A stretch of 64,000 nucleotides of DNA. It comes from Myxococcota bacterium (GTDB taxonomy: Bacteria > Myxococcota_A > UBA9160 > SMWR01). Positions 6,671 to 15,989 of this stretch are shown piece by piece. The notes below the pieces were generated by a model. The model made no database searches, was not told where the DNA came from, and was given only the letters and a program-made list of their open reading frames with translations. A program made the position numbers and the translations under genes. Numbering within the stretch: position 1 is the first letter of the stretch; each line of letters opens with the position of its first letter. The stretch covers positions 16,767 to 80,766 of the forward strand of contig JAKVBI010000029.1 in NCBI GenBank assembly GCA_022447545.1. The letters run 5' to 3'.

Positions 6671-8023
6671 ATGGCAACTCCCGAAGTCAACACACGAATC
6701 CTGCGACGTCTGCTGGCCAGCGGTGTCACCACCCGCGCCGAACGTCTACTGGCCAAAATGCCCCCGGCCGACGTCGCTCTGCTGTTCTCCGGACTTTCCC
6801 AGGAAGAGATCCGAACGGTCATTGAGCTCCTCTTTCGCCAGCGCCGCGCGGCACGGGCTCTGCGAGAACTGCCTCACGAAATGCTGCCCCAGGTTTTCGA
6901 TGCAGTGACCGACCAGCGCCTGGCCTCAGTGATCGCACGGCTCGAAATCGACGACCTGCTCGAGTTGGTCGAGTTCATCCCCGAGGACCGTCGACCGGAC
7001 GTCATCGAAAGGCTGCCGGCGGATCGCCGGTTCGAGCTGATGCGAGCTGAACTCTACCCGGAGTCCAGCGCAGGCCGTGTGATGACCACCAACTTCATCG
7101 CCCTGGACGAGAAGATGAGCGCTCAAGAGGCCATCGACTCTATTCGCGCTGCAGGGAACGAGGACGAATCGATCCTCTATCTGTACGTGGTCGACGAGCA
7201 GAGCTGCCTTTCGGGAGTCGTCCCGATCCGTCGCCTCGTTGCCTCTCCACCCGAGCGAAAGATCGACGAACTGATGATCCCAGATCCCGTGAGCGTCATG
7301 GCCGACGCGGACCAGGAGGAGGTCGCGCAAACCGTCGCCCGTTACGACCTGCTCGCAATCCCGGTCACCGATGTCGACTCTAGAATGCTGGGCGTGATCA
7401 CCGTTGACGACGTGATCGATGTCATCACGGAAGAAGCCACCGAGGACATGTATCACCTGGCGGGGCTATCCGAAGAAGACCGGGTCTTCAGCCCCGCGGC
7501 ACGCTCAGTGCGCAAGCGCATGCCCTGGATGCTGCTGAACCTCAGCGCCGCCTTCCTCTCGGCCTGGGTGATCGGCTTGTTCGAACGAACCCTCAGCGAG
7601 GCCGTCATGCTCGCCGTCTTCATGCCTATCATCGCCCAGATGGGAGGAAGCAGTGGGAGCCAGGCACTGACGGTCATCACCCGAGGTATCGCACTCGGGG
7701 AGATCGAGTTCTCGAGCGGAATCGGAGCCGTGCTGAAGGAACTTTCGGTCGGACTCACCATCGGGACGCTGACGGGGATCGCAGCGGGCGGAATCGCCTA
7801 CGCGTGGCATGGAGACCCCGTCCTGGGAATCGCCCTCTTCTCCGCCATGGTCTGCACACTCGCCCTAACGGGCTTGCTGGGGGCTGCAGTACCCCTGGTT
7901 CTCAAGGCACTACATCAAGATCCAGCTCTCGGCTCCGGGGTGATCGTGATCGCCGTCAACGACGCTTTTGCGTTCTTCTCATTCCTGGGAATCGCAACGC
8001 TCCTGCTCGATCACGTGCTCTGA
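6671..8023 (+). CDS. mgtE: MgtE-family magnesium transporter
   Basis: 450-residue Mg2+-gated Mg2+ channel. The cytoplasmic N domain (about 1-125) is superhelical, followed by two CBS domains (about 130-255) that sense magnesium, the plug helix, and five membrane helices (about 285-450). The pore signature PIIAQMGGSSGSQALTVITR and the C-terminal FFSFLGIA match the family. The usual TTxTD motif before that end reads IAVND: the pore Asp is kept but the Thr residues are replaced. The ATG at 6671 is preceded by AGGAG at a long spacing (about 15). The gene converges on the PP2C gene with ten bases between stops. Confidence 0.93.
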   Translation: MATPEVNTRILRRLLASGVTTRAERLLAKMPPADVALLFSGLSQEEIRTVIELLFRQRRAARALRELPHEMLPQVFDAVTDQRLASVIARLEIDDLLELVEFIPEDRRPDVIERLPADRRFELMRAELYPESSAGRVMTTNFIALDEKMSAQEAIDSIRAAGNEDESILYLYVVDEQSCLSGVVPIRRLVASPPERKIDELMIPDPVSVMADADQEEVAQTVARYDLLAIPVTDVDSRMLGVITVDDVIDVITEEATEDMYHLAGLSEEDRVFSPAARSVRKRMPWMLLNLSAAFLSAWVIGLFERTLSEAVMLAVFMPIIAQMGGSSGSQALTVITRGIALGEIEFSSGIGAVLKELSVGLTIGTLTGIAAGGIAYAWHGDPVLGIALFSAMVCTLALTGLLGAAVPLVLKALHQDPALGSGVIVIAVNDAFAFFSFLGIATLLLDHVL

Positions 8024-8033
8024 AAAACGCGCG

Positions 8034-8873
8034 TCACGAGCCCCTGGAGCTTCGAAACACCACGAAGGTGAGGTCATCGGGCTTGCACGGCTGAGAGGGC
8101 GAGTCCCCGTGCATCCGGCCGACGGATGCCCTGGCAAGAAGACGGGCCGCGCGGTCCAAGGCACCGACCCGTACGTGCTCTGCGATCTCCGACACCCGGA
8201 GGTTGTCCAAGAGCCCATCGCTCGCGATCACCACGGTGTCGAATCGTGCCAGGCGTTGCACCGAGCTGATTTCGATTCTCATATCAGCCATGCCGAGGAC
8301 GTTGGACACAATGTGTCGGTCCTCGTGAAACAGGGCCTCCGTCTCGTTCAGGACTCCCGCTTCCAGCGCAAATCCAACGGGCGAATGTGCCACGGTCTGG
8401 GCCTTCATCCGTCCCCGCTGGCCAATGCTGAGCACCGCCGAGTCACCCACATGATAGGAACGCAAAGTCCCTCCATCGATCTCGGCGACCGCCAGGGTCG
8501 TCGCGGCCCCTCCACCAATCGCCGTGACCACCTCATTCGCCAACTCGAAGGCATCCAAAATGGCCGTCCGCACTGCAACCCCCTCGCGTTGCGCACGGGT
8601 AAGCTGAGACAAGACCGCCTCGATGGCGCTCCGCGAGGCCTTCTCACCGCCCCACTCTCCCCCCACCCCATCAGCAACGGCCAGCACGCACGAATCTTCA
8701 CCGAGGGGGATGAGTGCCGCCGAGTCCTGATTCAAGCCCCGGCGCACCGGATTGGCGATCGAGAACAATGCCGCTTGGCCACCACCGAGAGACACCATCT
8801 CGATCTCATCACGATCGTGCTGAAAAAAGACGCGCGCTCCTTCGGGGCTGTCGAGGCCTCGAGCATTCGTCAC
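8034..8873 (-). CDS. PP2C-family serine/threonine phosphatase
   Basis: 279 residues, cytoplasmic. All metal-binding motifs of PPM/PP2C enzymes are visible in order: RGLNQDS, VADGVGG, GAATTLAV, HVGDSAV, SDGLLDN and, at the end, KPDDLTFVVF. It should dephosphorylate Ser/Thr phosphoproteins, usually opposing Hanks-type kinases, but no kinase is in the window. Its start overlaps the stop of the preceding tandem-glutaredoxin-like gene by four bases (ATGA), so the two are translationally coupled. Confidence 0.9.
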   Translation of the reverse strand: MTNARGLDSPEGARVFFQHDRDEIEMVSLGGGQAALFSIANPVRRGLNQDSAALIPLGEDSCVLAVADGVGGEWGGEKASRSAIEAVLSQLTRAQREGVAVRTAILDAFELANEVVTAIGGGAATTLAVAEIDGGTLRSYHVGDSAVLSIGQRGRMKAQTVAHSPVGFALEAGVLNETEALFHEDRHIVSNVLGMADMRIEISSVQRLARFDTVVIASDGLLDNLRVSEIAEHVRVGALDRAARLLARASVGRMHGDSPSQPCKPDDLTFVVFRSSRGS

Positions 8874-9565
8874 CGCGCGTAGGTGTCTTCCAGGTACCGA
8901 ACGATGTCCGCGGACTCGAACAATGCCGTGTCGGTGTTGGGATCGACCAGATAAGGAACCTGCATTCGTTGGGAACGCTCGACGAAGGCTTCTCGGCGAG
9001 GGCTGCCCTTTGCGACATTATGCAACCAGTAGGGCAATTCCAGACTGCAAAGCACCTCTCGCACCACGCGACAATAGGGAGAGGCCTCGAAGCTGTACAA
9101 CTCCAGCGGGGCCTCGGGTGCCCTGGCATCGCGATACCAAACGCCCTGATTGGCTCGAACCAGGGTCGCGGCACTGGCCGTCAAGAGAGTCAGGGGCCCC
9201 AGTAGCAAGCCCAACGGAGGACTCCCGTTTCCATAGCGCTCAAACAGGTAACGGATGATCGCGTCCGACTCGTACATCTCGGAACCGGTGTTGGGATCGA
9301 TCAGATAGGGGAACTGAGCCTTTCCCCCCCTTTCCACCAGTTGTGGACGGAAGCGGGGGCCCCCTTTGGGACAGGGATGAATCTGAGCATCGAGATCTAG
9401 GATCGATAGCGCTTCACGAACTTTTCGACAGAACGGGCAGCCTTCGAACTCGAACAATTCGAGGGCGTGCTCGGGTCTCGCGCCGAGCTCGGCAACGCGA
9501 AAACCTGCGCCGCCCCGGACCAGGGTGGCGATCACTGAAGTGGTGACATCGATGGTTCGGTTCAT
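8870..9565 (-). CDS. Protein with two tandem glutaredoxin/GST-N thioredoxin folds
   Basis: 231 residues comprising two homologous thioredoxin-like domains. The first (about 35-112) has a full CPFC dithiol at 43-46; the second (about 153-230) has SPYC at 162-165, so it keeps only the second Cys. Both have the GST-N ends PYLIDPNTG..MYESDAIIRYL and PYLVDPNTD..LFESADIVRYL. A hydrophobic stretch (about 117-138) links them. This layout is the tandem GST_N_3 family, whose substrates are unknown; a glutathione- or thiol-dependent redox role is inferred. It is the first gene of a two-gene unit with the PP2C phosphatase. Confidence 0.85.
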   Translation of the reverse strand: MNRTIDVTTSVIATLVRGGAGFRVAELGARPEHALELFEFEGCPFCRKVREALSILDLDAQIHPCPKGGPRFRPQLVERGGKAQFPYLIDPNTGSEMYESDAIIRYLFERYGNGSPPLGLLLGPLTLLTASAATLVRANQGVWYRDARAPEAPLELYSFEASPYCRVVREVLCSLELPYWLHNVAKGSPRREAFVERSQRMQVPYLVDPNTDTALFESADIVRYLEDTYAR

Positions 9566-9847
9566 GGCCTACCTGCCACGGCCGGTCTGCGTGCGCAGGG
9601 AGACTAGCGAAACCGTTCTCAGAACCCTGCCGCGGTTCGAGTGTCCGTCCGACCGTTTGCACAGCATTTGCGTACTGGGTGCATGCCCACAAATCGAGCC
9701 GAGGAACGGGTGGAAATTCCCTCAAATTTTTCTAGAGAAGCTTGGAACGCTGCCGATAGACAGAGAGTTCGCAATGAACGGCGACGACGAACCCAAAATC
9801 CACCTCAAGGGCGCTGAATCTGGGAGTGCCATCACGGAGCCGAACGA

Positions 9848-10177
9848 ATGGAAACAAATGGACTCGAGCCGGGCCGAAACGAGCCTGCTGGCAGATCGAA
9901 ACTCCTGGTGGGCTCCACTCTGACCCTGGCGATCCTGATAGCAGTCGGACTACTCATCTCGGGTGCATGGGTCTCCCCCGCACATCGGGCCAACGCCACC
10001 CTTGAAACCCAGCCCGGTGTCGAAATAGGACCTCTTGCCTTTCGGGCGGTAACTCGCATCCGCGCTCAACCTCGCGACTTGTTGGACGCAAACTCAAAGC
10101 GCGCGCTACACGACGACATCCGCTCGTCTCTGGCACAAGCCCAGCACGCCCTGGTCCACGAGTTCAAAACGCCCTGA
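9848..10177 (+). CDS. Small single-pass membrane protein of unknown function
   Basis: 109 residues with a polar N-terminus, one strong membrane helix at about 21-41 (LLVGSTLTLAILIAVGLL) and a soluble helical C-terminus. GGAG lies nine bases before the ATG. A second frame, ATG at 9775 to stop at 9923 (49 codons), overlaps its start and also has a plausible SD, so an upstream leader peptide or a frameshifted longer gene is possible. No family recognised. It converges on ribE. Confidence 0.5.
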   Translation: METNGLEPGRNEPAGRSKLLVGSTLTLAILIAVGLLISGAWVSPAHRANATLETQPGVEIGPLAFRAVTRIRAQPRDLLDANSKRALHDDIRSSLAQAQHALVHEFKTP

Positions 10178-10208
10178 AACCCAAGAGACCAGAGATCGGG
10201 TGGCACGA

Positions 10209-10811
10209 TCAGGTGTCGGCCCGCGAACGGTCCAGGTAGCGCTTGACGTACTTGCCCAGAACGTCGGCCTCGAGATTCACCCGATCGCCCGCTGTACGCT
10301 CCCCAAGCGTCGTCACCGCAAGCGTGTGAGGGATCAGCGCGACGTCGAATCCATCTTCTGCGACGCCCACGACAGTGAGGGCCACGCCATCGACGGTGAC
10401 AGAGCCTTTTTCTACCAGATAGTCGGTGACTGCAGTCCCGCAAGAAATGAAAAGGCGCACGTCTTCTCCGACGCGGGCAAGCTCGCGTACACGACCCGTT
10501 CCATCGACGTGGCCCTGGACGATGTGTCCATCAAAGCGGCCGTCGGCCGGCATCGCGCGCTCCAGGTTTACCCGTCGAGCAGTGGAGAATTCTCCCAGCG
10601 CAGTGCGCTCCAGAGTCTCGGGAATCACATCGACCCTGAAGCGATCGGATTCCATTTCCGTCACCGTCAAACAGACGCCATCGACCGCAATGCTGTCACC
10701 CAGCCGCAAGCCATCCATCACCTCAGGCGCGCGAATCAAGAAACAGCGAGCATCGCCCCGCTGTTCGACGGCCATCACTTCTCCCAGGGTCTCGACGATC
10801 CCGGTGAACAC
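10209..10811 (-). CDS. ribE: Riboflavin synthase, alpha chain
   Basis: Dismutates two 6,7-dimethyl-8-ribityllumazine to riboflavin. 200 residues made of two homologous lumazine-binding domains: MFTGIVE starts the first, with SIAVDGVCLTV, and GHIVQGHVDGTG opens the second, with SVTVDGVALTV and IPHTL. The start is GTG at 10811, four bases after the thrC stop, making it the last gene of the hom-thrC-ribE unit. No FMN riboswitch is seen. Other riboflavin genes are not in the window. Confidence 0.95.
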   Translation of the reverse strand: MFTGIVETLGEVMAVEQRGDARCFLIRAPEVMDGLRLGDSIAVDGVCLTVTEMESDRFRVDVIPETLERTALGEFSTARRVNLERAMPADGRFDGHIVQGHVDGTGRVRELARVGEDVRLFISCGTAVTDYLVEKGSVTVDGVALTVVGVAEDGFDVALIPHTLAVTTLGERTAGDRVNLEADVLGKYVKRYLDRSRADT

Positions 10812-10815
10812 CCGG

Positions 10816-12162
10816 CTAGCTCCTAAAGCGGCGCTCGATCTGCCGCATCATCTCGTCTCTCACATCCTCATACCGAGCGGGCAATTCGATGGCGGGATTC
10901 GGGTATTCGCTGCCGATGCCCTCGAGGTTCATCTCGTGATACTTCACTTTGAAATCCGTGAACTTGAGGCCATGGGCGGTGGACACAACCACCACCCGTT
11001 CTCCCTTTCGAATCTCGCCGCGTCGAATCATCTTTTCCATGGCTGCCAGCGCTACGCCCGTGTGAGGACAGTTGAACAAACCCGTGCGATCGGCCCGTGC
11101 ACACGCATCGGCAATCTCAGATTCACTGGCCTGCTCGACGATCCCGTCGTAACGGCGCAGTGCGGCGATCGCCTTATCGATGGACACCGGATTTCCGATC
11201 TGAATGGCCGTGGCCAGGGTCGGGCGCGCCGCGATGGGCTCGAAGACTTCGAAATCCTTGAGATAGGACAGATAGAGCGGGTTCGCCGACTCGGCCTGAG
11301 CACAAATGATGCGCGGCCGTCGGCCGATCAGCCCCAGATCGAACGCCATGTCGAGTCCCTTGGCCAAGGCTGAGACGTTGCCGAGGTTGCCCCCGGGCAT
11401 GACGATCCAGTCGGGCACTTCCCAGTCGAACTGTTCGCAGATCTCGATGCCCACCGTCTTCTGTCCCTCGATCCGGAGGCTATTCATCGAATTCGCCAGA
11501 TAGATCCCATCTCTGTCCGAAATCTCACGAACGATCTCCATGCAACCGTCGAAATCCGTATCGAGCGCAAATACGATGGCACCATTGGAAACGGGCTGAA
11601 TCAACTGCGCGACCGACACCTTGCCCCTAGGAAGAAACACCACGGCGGGGATGTTTGCGGCTGCCGCATAGGCGGAGAGAGCCGCAGAGGTATCTCCAGT
11701 AGACGCGCACCCCACGGCGGGGATGGCCTTTCCTTCGGAAATCATCTCCTTGACCATGGAGACAAGCACCGTCATGCCTAGGTCCTTGAACGACCCCGTA
11801 TGTGAGTTCCCGCACTGCTTGATCCAAAGATCTTCGATCCCCAACTGGCGCCCGTAGCGATCGGCCCAGAAAAGATTCGAGTGGCCCTCGTACATGGAAA
11901 CGACATTCTCATTGTCGACCCCGGGCAGCACCCACTCCTTTTTGCCCCAGACTCCCGACCCATAAGGCCACTCGGTCGCGTGACTTCTTTCTCGAAACAG
12001 CTTCTTCCAAGACTCGGCGGAGGTTTCACCCAGAGCCTCGAGATCGTGAACCACCTCGAGCAGGCTGCCATCACTCGCCTTGTAGACGACCTCATCGAGA
12101 GAAAAACGCTCGGAAGGGTCGTGGATACTCTGGAACCAGGCGCGATAGACGGGTTTGTCCAC
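10816..12162 (-). CDS. thrC: Threonine synthase
   Basis: PLP enzyme converting O-phosphohomoserine to threonine, 448 residues. The PLP lysine is K126 in [13 protein letters not shown] and the glycine-rich phosphate loop is [13 protein letters not shown]. The N-terminal region with YEGHSNLF fits the fold II family. The start is GTG at 12162, two bases after hom ends, so the two successive steps of threonine synthesis are coupled. Homoserine kinase (thrB) is absent from the cluster. Confidence 0.94.
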   Translation of the reverse strand: MDKPVYRAWFQSIHDPSERFSLDEVVYKASDGSLLEVVHDLEALGETSAESWKKLFRERSHATEWPYGSGVWGKKEWVLPGVDNENVVSMYEGHSNLFWADRYGRQLGIEDLWIKQCGNSHTGSFKDLGMTVLVSMVKEMISEGKAIPAVGCASTGDTSAALSAYAAAANIPAVVFLPRGKVSVAQLIQPVSNGAIVFALDTDFDGCMEIVREISDRDGIYLANSMNSLRIEGQKTVGIEICEQFDWEVPDWIVMPGGNLGNVSALAKGLDMAFDLGLIGRRPRIICAQAESANPLYLSYLKDFEVFEPIAARPTLATAIQIGNPVSIDKAIAALRRYDGIVEQASESEIADACARADRTGLFNCPHTGVALAAMEKMIRRGEIRKGERVVVVSTAHGLKFTDFKVKYHEMNLEGIGSEYPNPAIELPARYEDVRDEMMRQIERRFRS

Positions 12163-12164
12163 GG

Positions 12165-13496
12165 CTACAAGTCCTCTTCGATGCGAATCATCCGAGTGGG
12201 TGCCGTGACATCGAGCATCCGATCGATGCTGTCGAGCGCTGCGCGCAGGTCGGATTCGCGAACCGAATGGGTCTGCATCAACACAGAAACCGACTCGGTA
12301 GCGCCACCGCGCCCCTTTTGAATCACGGATTCGATTCCGACCTCGTGCTCGCCAAGCGTGCTGGCAATCACACCCAGAACACCGGGCCGATCGCGGACGG
12401 TCAAACGCAGGTAGGCACGTCCGAAGATCTCTTCCAGGGGAACCAGGGGCTTCTCCCGCAGCTCACCCGGCAGATAGGACAGTGGTGCCACCCGACCGTG
12501 CCCCCCGCGGACCACCTCCCGGGCGATTTCGATCAAATCCCCCACCACGGCGCTCGCCGTAGGCATCTCTCCGGCACCCGCGCCGTAGGAAAGCGTCGGA
12601 CCCACGGCATCCCCGGTCACCGCCACCGCGTTCATGGCACCGTCCACGTTCGCCAAAAGACTCGTTTTCAATACGAGCACCGGGTGAACTCGCGCTTCGA
12701 TTCGCTCTGCATTCTCGCCGCGCGCCTTGGCGATACCGAGCAGTTTGATCCGATAACCAAATTCCTCCGCGGCCTCGAAGTCCACCGGGGTAAGGCCGCG
12801 AATCCCCTCGGTAGGTACCTGTTCGAAGGTCAGGCTGGCCCCAAAGGCCATGGCTGCCAACAGTGTGAGTTTGTGAGCGGCATCGATGCCATCGACGTCG
12901 AAGGTTGGATCGGCCTCGGCGTAGCCCAGATCCTGGGCCCGCTTCAACACGACTTCAAACGCCTCTCCCGTCTTCTCCATTTCGGTCAGCACGTAATTCG
13001 TGGTGCCATTGAGGATTCCGTGCACCGAGAGAACGTTGTTGGCAGCGAACCCCTCGCGTAGGGAGCGGAGTATCGGAATCCCCCCACCTACACTCGCCTC
13101 GAAAGCCACATCCACACCCTGGCGGGATGCCGCGTCGAAAATCTGTTTGCCGTGAAGTGCCAGCAGGGCTTTGTTGGCCGTGACCACATGTTTGCCCGCA
13201 CCGATCGCACGCAAGCTGAGGTCCAGGGCGAAATCGTACCCCCCCACCAATTCGATCACGATATCGACCTCGGGGTCTTCGAGAAGCCCCGCAGTGTCGT
13301 CATCGAAACGAATCCCTGTCAGATCCACCCCGCGATCGGTCTCCGTGTCGAGATCCGCGATCCGTACCACGCGAAGCGGCACGCCGAGCCGTTGCTCGAT
13401 GACCGCAGCGTTCTGGGTAAGGACGCGCACCACCCCCGTACCGATCGTCCCGAGGCCGACAAGACCCACACCTACCGAAGTTCGCTCGCTGCCCAT
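12165..13496 (-). CDS. hom: Homoserine dehydrogenase with ACT domain
   Basis: NAD(P)H-dependent reduction of aspartate semialdehyde to homoserine, 443 residues. Rossmann motif [12 protein letters not shown] (11-22), the catalytic homoserine-dehydrogenase region with [10 protein letters not shown] and the [11 protein letters not shown] segment, and a C-terminal ACT domain (from about 358, [15 protein letters not shown]) that normally gives threonine feedback inhibition. It is followed within two bases by thrC. A 154-base gap separates it from alaC upstream and may hold a promoter. Confidence 0.95.
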   Translation of the reverse strand: MGSERTSVGVGLVGLGTIGTGVVRVLTQNAAVIEQRLGVPLRVVRIADLDTETDRGVDLTGIRFDDDTAGLLEDPEVDIVIELVGGYDFALDLSLRAIGAGKHVVTANKALLALHGKQIFDAASRQGVDVAFEASVGGGIPILRSLREGFAANNVLSVHGILNGTTNYVLTEMEKTGEAFEVVLKRAQDLGYAEADPTFDVDGIDAAHKLTLLAAMAFGASLTFEQVPTEGIRGLTPVDFEAAEEFGYRIKLLGIAKARGENAERIEARVHPVLVLKTSLLANVDGAMNAVAVTGDAVGPTLSYGAGAGEMPTASAVVGDLIEIAREVVRGGHGRVAPLSYLPGELREKPLVPLEEIFGRAYLRLTVRDRPGVLGVIASTLGEHEVGIESVIQKGRGGATESVSVLMQTHSVRESDLRAALDSIDRMLDVTAPTRMIRIEEDL

Positions 13497-13650
13497 GCCC
13501 TTTGCGGCACCTCCAATGAAACCCGCCCTGGAGCGAGTCGTTCCAAATCCTACTGGAAATCGCGCCGCTCCGGACCCGATCGATACCCGAGCCCCTCAGT
13601 CCGCACCCTGGCCCCGCCCCAATCGGTCACGAGCCAAACGACCGCGAACT

Positions 13651-14859
13651 TCAGGGTTGGGGGCCGTCTCGCAGGTAACGTCGGATGCCCCGAACCGCTT
13701 GGCGAATCCGGTGTCGATTCTCGATCAGGGAGAAACGAACGTAGCCCTCGCCCGCCTGACCGAAACCGATTCCCGGGGACACCGCCACCTTCGCGTTGAG
13801 AAGCAACTGTTTCGCGAACTCCAAGGACCCCATGGAACGAAAGGCCTCGGGTATCGGAGCCCATACGAACATCGTACCCAGCGGCTTCTCGATCTCCCAG
13901 ACTCCCTCACCGGGCTGACCCAACCCGTCGATCAGCGCGTCTCGACGCAATCGGTACTCCTCGGAATTCTCGGCCACCACGTCCTGAGGCCCTCTCAAGG
14001 CCACGATACCGCCGATCTGAATGGACTGGGGGATCCCGTAATCGAGATAGCTCTTGATCCGGCCGAGGGCGTGGATCATTTCCCGATTGCCGCAGGCGAA
14101 GCCCACTCTCCAGCCCGCCATGGAGTGGCTCTTGGAAAGCGACGTGAACTCGATGGCGACCTCCTTGGCCCCCGGAACCTCGAGAATGCTGGGGGGCTTG
14201 TAGCCGTCAAAACAAACCTCGGCGTAGGCGAAATCGTGGAGCACCATCAAGTCGTGTCGATGAGCAAACTCGACGATTCGCTCGAAAAAGCCGCGATCCA
14301 CCACCTGGGTGGTGGGGTTGTGGGGATAGGAGACGATCAACATCTTCGGCTTCGGCCAGGTGCGCTGAATGGCGTCCTCGAGATTGACGATAAAATCACT
14401 GTCCGGGGTAATGGGTACGTGACGCAGATCGCCGCCCGCGATGATGACCGAGTACTGATGAATCGGGTACGCGGGATCCGGACACAAAACGACATCTCCG
14501 GGCCCGATGGTCACCAGCACGAAATGGGAGAGCCCTTCCTTCGCCCCAATCACAGCGATCGCTTCCGTCTCGGGGTCGAGTTCCACCCCGTGCCGCCGGT
14601 CGTACCATTCGCAGATCGCGGCGCGCAGGTTGGGGATTCCGCGAGACGCGGAATAGCGGTGGTTTCGGGGATTGCGGGCTGCTTCGGCGATCTTCTCCAC
14701 GACATGAGGAGGCGTTGGAAGATCGGGATTCCCCATACCGAGATCGATGATGTCCTCGCCCGCGCGCCGGGCGCCCATCATCAAGCTGATCACCTCACCC
14801 AGCGTGTAGGGCGGTAGTCGGTTCAGCTTGTCGAAGTCGTGGCGAATCTGCTCGGGCAT
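13651..14859 (-). CDS. alaC: PLP aminotransferase, AlaC-type (glutamate-pyruvate)
   Basis: 402-residue class I/II aminotransferase. Visible are [15 protein letters not shown] at the N-terminus, the pyridoxal ring contacts DPAYPIHQY and HDFAYAEV, the PLP lysine in [15 protein letters not shown], and the terminal substrate-binding Arg in [12 protein letters not shown]. The sequence matches the AlaC/YfdZ subgroup that makes alanine. This gene is commonly found immediately before hom and thrC. The start ATG has GAGGAAG upstream and lies 37 bases inside the lipA coding region, so the genes overlap out of frame. Confidence 0.88.
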   Translation of the reverse strand: MPEQIRHDFDKLNRLPPYTLGEVISLMMGARRAGEDIIDLGMGNPDLPTPPHVVEKIAEAARNPRNHRYSASRGIPNLRAAICEWYDRRHGVELDPETEAIAVIGAKEGLSHFVLVTIGPGDVVLCPDPAYPIHQYSVIIAGGDLRHVPITPDSDFIVNLEDAIQRTWPKPKMLIVSYPHNPTTQVVDRGFFERIVEFAHRHDLMVLHDFAYAEVCFDGYKPPSILEVPGAKEVAIEFTSLSKSHSMAGWRVGFACGNREMIHALGRIKSYLDYGIPQSIQIGGIVALRGPQDVVAENSEEYRLRRDALIDGLGQPGEGVWEIEKPLGTMFVWAPIPEAFRSMGSLEFAKQLLLNAKVAVSPGIGFGQAGEGYVRFSLIENRHRIRQAVRGIRRYLRDGPQP

Positions 14860-15785
14860 GCTTCTTCCTCGGCGCTTCGGTTGGCGCTGACCTCGTCGTA
14901 GGCGTCTGCGGCGCGGTAGGACGAGCGCACGAGGGGGCCGCTTGCCACCTGCGCAAATCCCATCGCCCTTGCACGGGCCGCGAGAGTTCGAAACTCATCC
15001 GGCTCCCAGTAGCGATCAACAGGCAGGTGGTGACGGCTGGGGCGTAGATACTGTCCAATCGTCACGCTGTCCACCCCTGCCCCCCGTAAGAGATCGAGCA
15101 CCTCGACGACTTCCTCTTCGTTCTCTCCCAGTCCCACCATGAGACCTGATTTCACCACGGCAGCAGGCCTCAACCGCCTCGCGTGGGCCAGGACGTCGAG
15201 CGAGCGGTCCAGCCGTGAGCCGGGCCTGACCCGCTTGTAGAGTCGGGGCACGGTTTCCACGTTGTGATTGAAGACATCCGGTGAGGCGGCGCAGACGCGT
15301 TCCACCGATTTCCGGTCGCCTTGAAAATCGGGCGTGAGCACCTCGACACGGACTGATGGCGACTCGTCCCTCAAGGCTCGAATCGTCTCCGCATAGTGGG
15401 CGCTCCCACCATCCGGCAGGTCATCGCGGTTGACCGACGTGAGAACGACGTGGGACAGCCCCAGAGAAGCCGCTGTCCGGGCCACCCGACGCGGCTCATC
15501 AGGGTCCGGTGGGGCGCTCGGCAATCCGGTGATGACGGCGCAGAATCGACAAGCGCGCGTACAGACCCTGCCCAGCAGCATGAAGGTCACATGCCCCTGG
15601 GTCCAGCATTCGGACCGATTCGGGCAACGCGCCTCTTCGCAAACACTGTGAAGGCCCTCTTTTCGCAACCTGCGCTGGAGTGACGCAATCTCCGGCGTTC
15701 GGCGCTGGGGGCGGATGCAGTGAGCCGGAAGGCGCTGATGCTCCAGCTCAGGATCGGCACCGATGCGGACAATGGGCGGCTTCAT
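14823..15785 (-). CDS. lipA: Lipoyl synthase
   Basis: Radical-SAM enzyme inserting two sulfurs into octanoyl-carrier proteins. The auxiliary cluster ligands are [12 protein letters not shown], the radical-SAM motif is CTRACRFC, and the C-terminal GPLVRSSY supplies the conserved Arg and Ser ligand. About 320 residues from the ATG at 15785; a TTG at 15830 would add 15 Arg/Pro-rich residues and is less likely. The 3' end extends 37 bases over the alaC start. No lipB is next to it. It is divergent from the membrane glycosyltransferase-like gene at 15990. Confidence 0.94.
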   Translation of the reverse strand: MKPPIVRIGADPELEHQRLPAHCIRPQRRTPEIASLQRRLRKEGLHSVCEEARCPNRSECWTQGHVTFMLLGRVCTRACRFCAVITGLPSAPPDPDEPRRVARTAASLGLSHVVLTSVNRDDLPDGGSAHYAETIRALRDESPSVRVEVLTPDFQGDRKSVERVCAASPDVFNHNVETVPRLYKRVRPGSRLDRSLDVLAHARRLRPAAVVKSGLMVGLGENEEEVVEVLDLLRGAGVDSVTIGQYLRPSRHHLPVDRYWEPDEFRTLAARARAMGFAQVASGPLVRSSYRAADAYDEVSANRSAEEEACPSRFATTSTS

Positions 15786-15989
15786 TGCGGGTTCAGGATA
15801 ACGCCTCGGGACGGGGCGCGGTCGGCTCAACCTGCGAAACTCTGCTCCAAGGGCAGCTCGGAAGCCTCCCCTCCCGCGGATGCGCCCGAACTGCCGGCCC
15901 CCTATCCTATTGTCGCGTCGTGTCCTCCCCCGGACTGCGTAAATTGCGGCCAGGGGCAGGCTCGGCCGCCGGAGCGACGCAAACCCATC

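Noticed and set aside
10426-11373. 315-codon plus-strand frame over ribE and thrC
   Set aside because: Antisense shadow with no domain; both opposite-strand enzymes have complete active-site motifs.
13171-14817. 548-codon plus-strand frame antisense to hom and alaC
   Set aside because: Composition is that of a GC-rich shadow frame; both opposite-strand genes are clear.
15720-15989. Upstream start for the GT-C-like gene at 15720
   Set aside because: Overlaps the lipA N-terminus on the other strand and encodes a leader unlike the family's membrane start.
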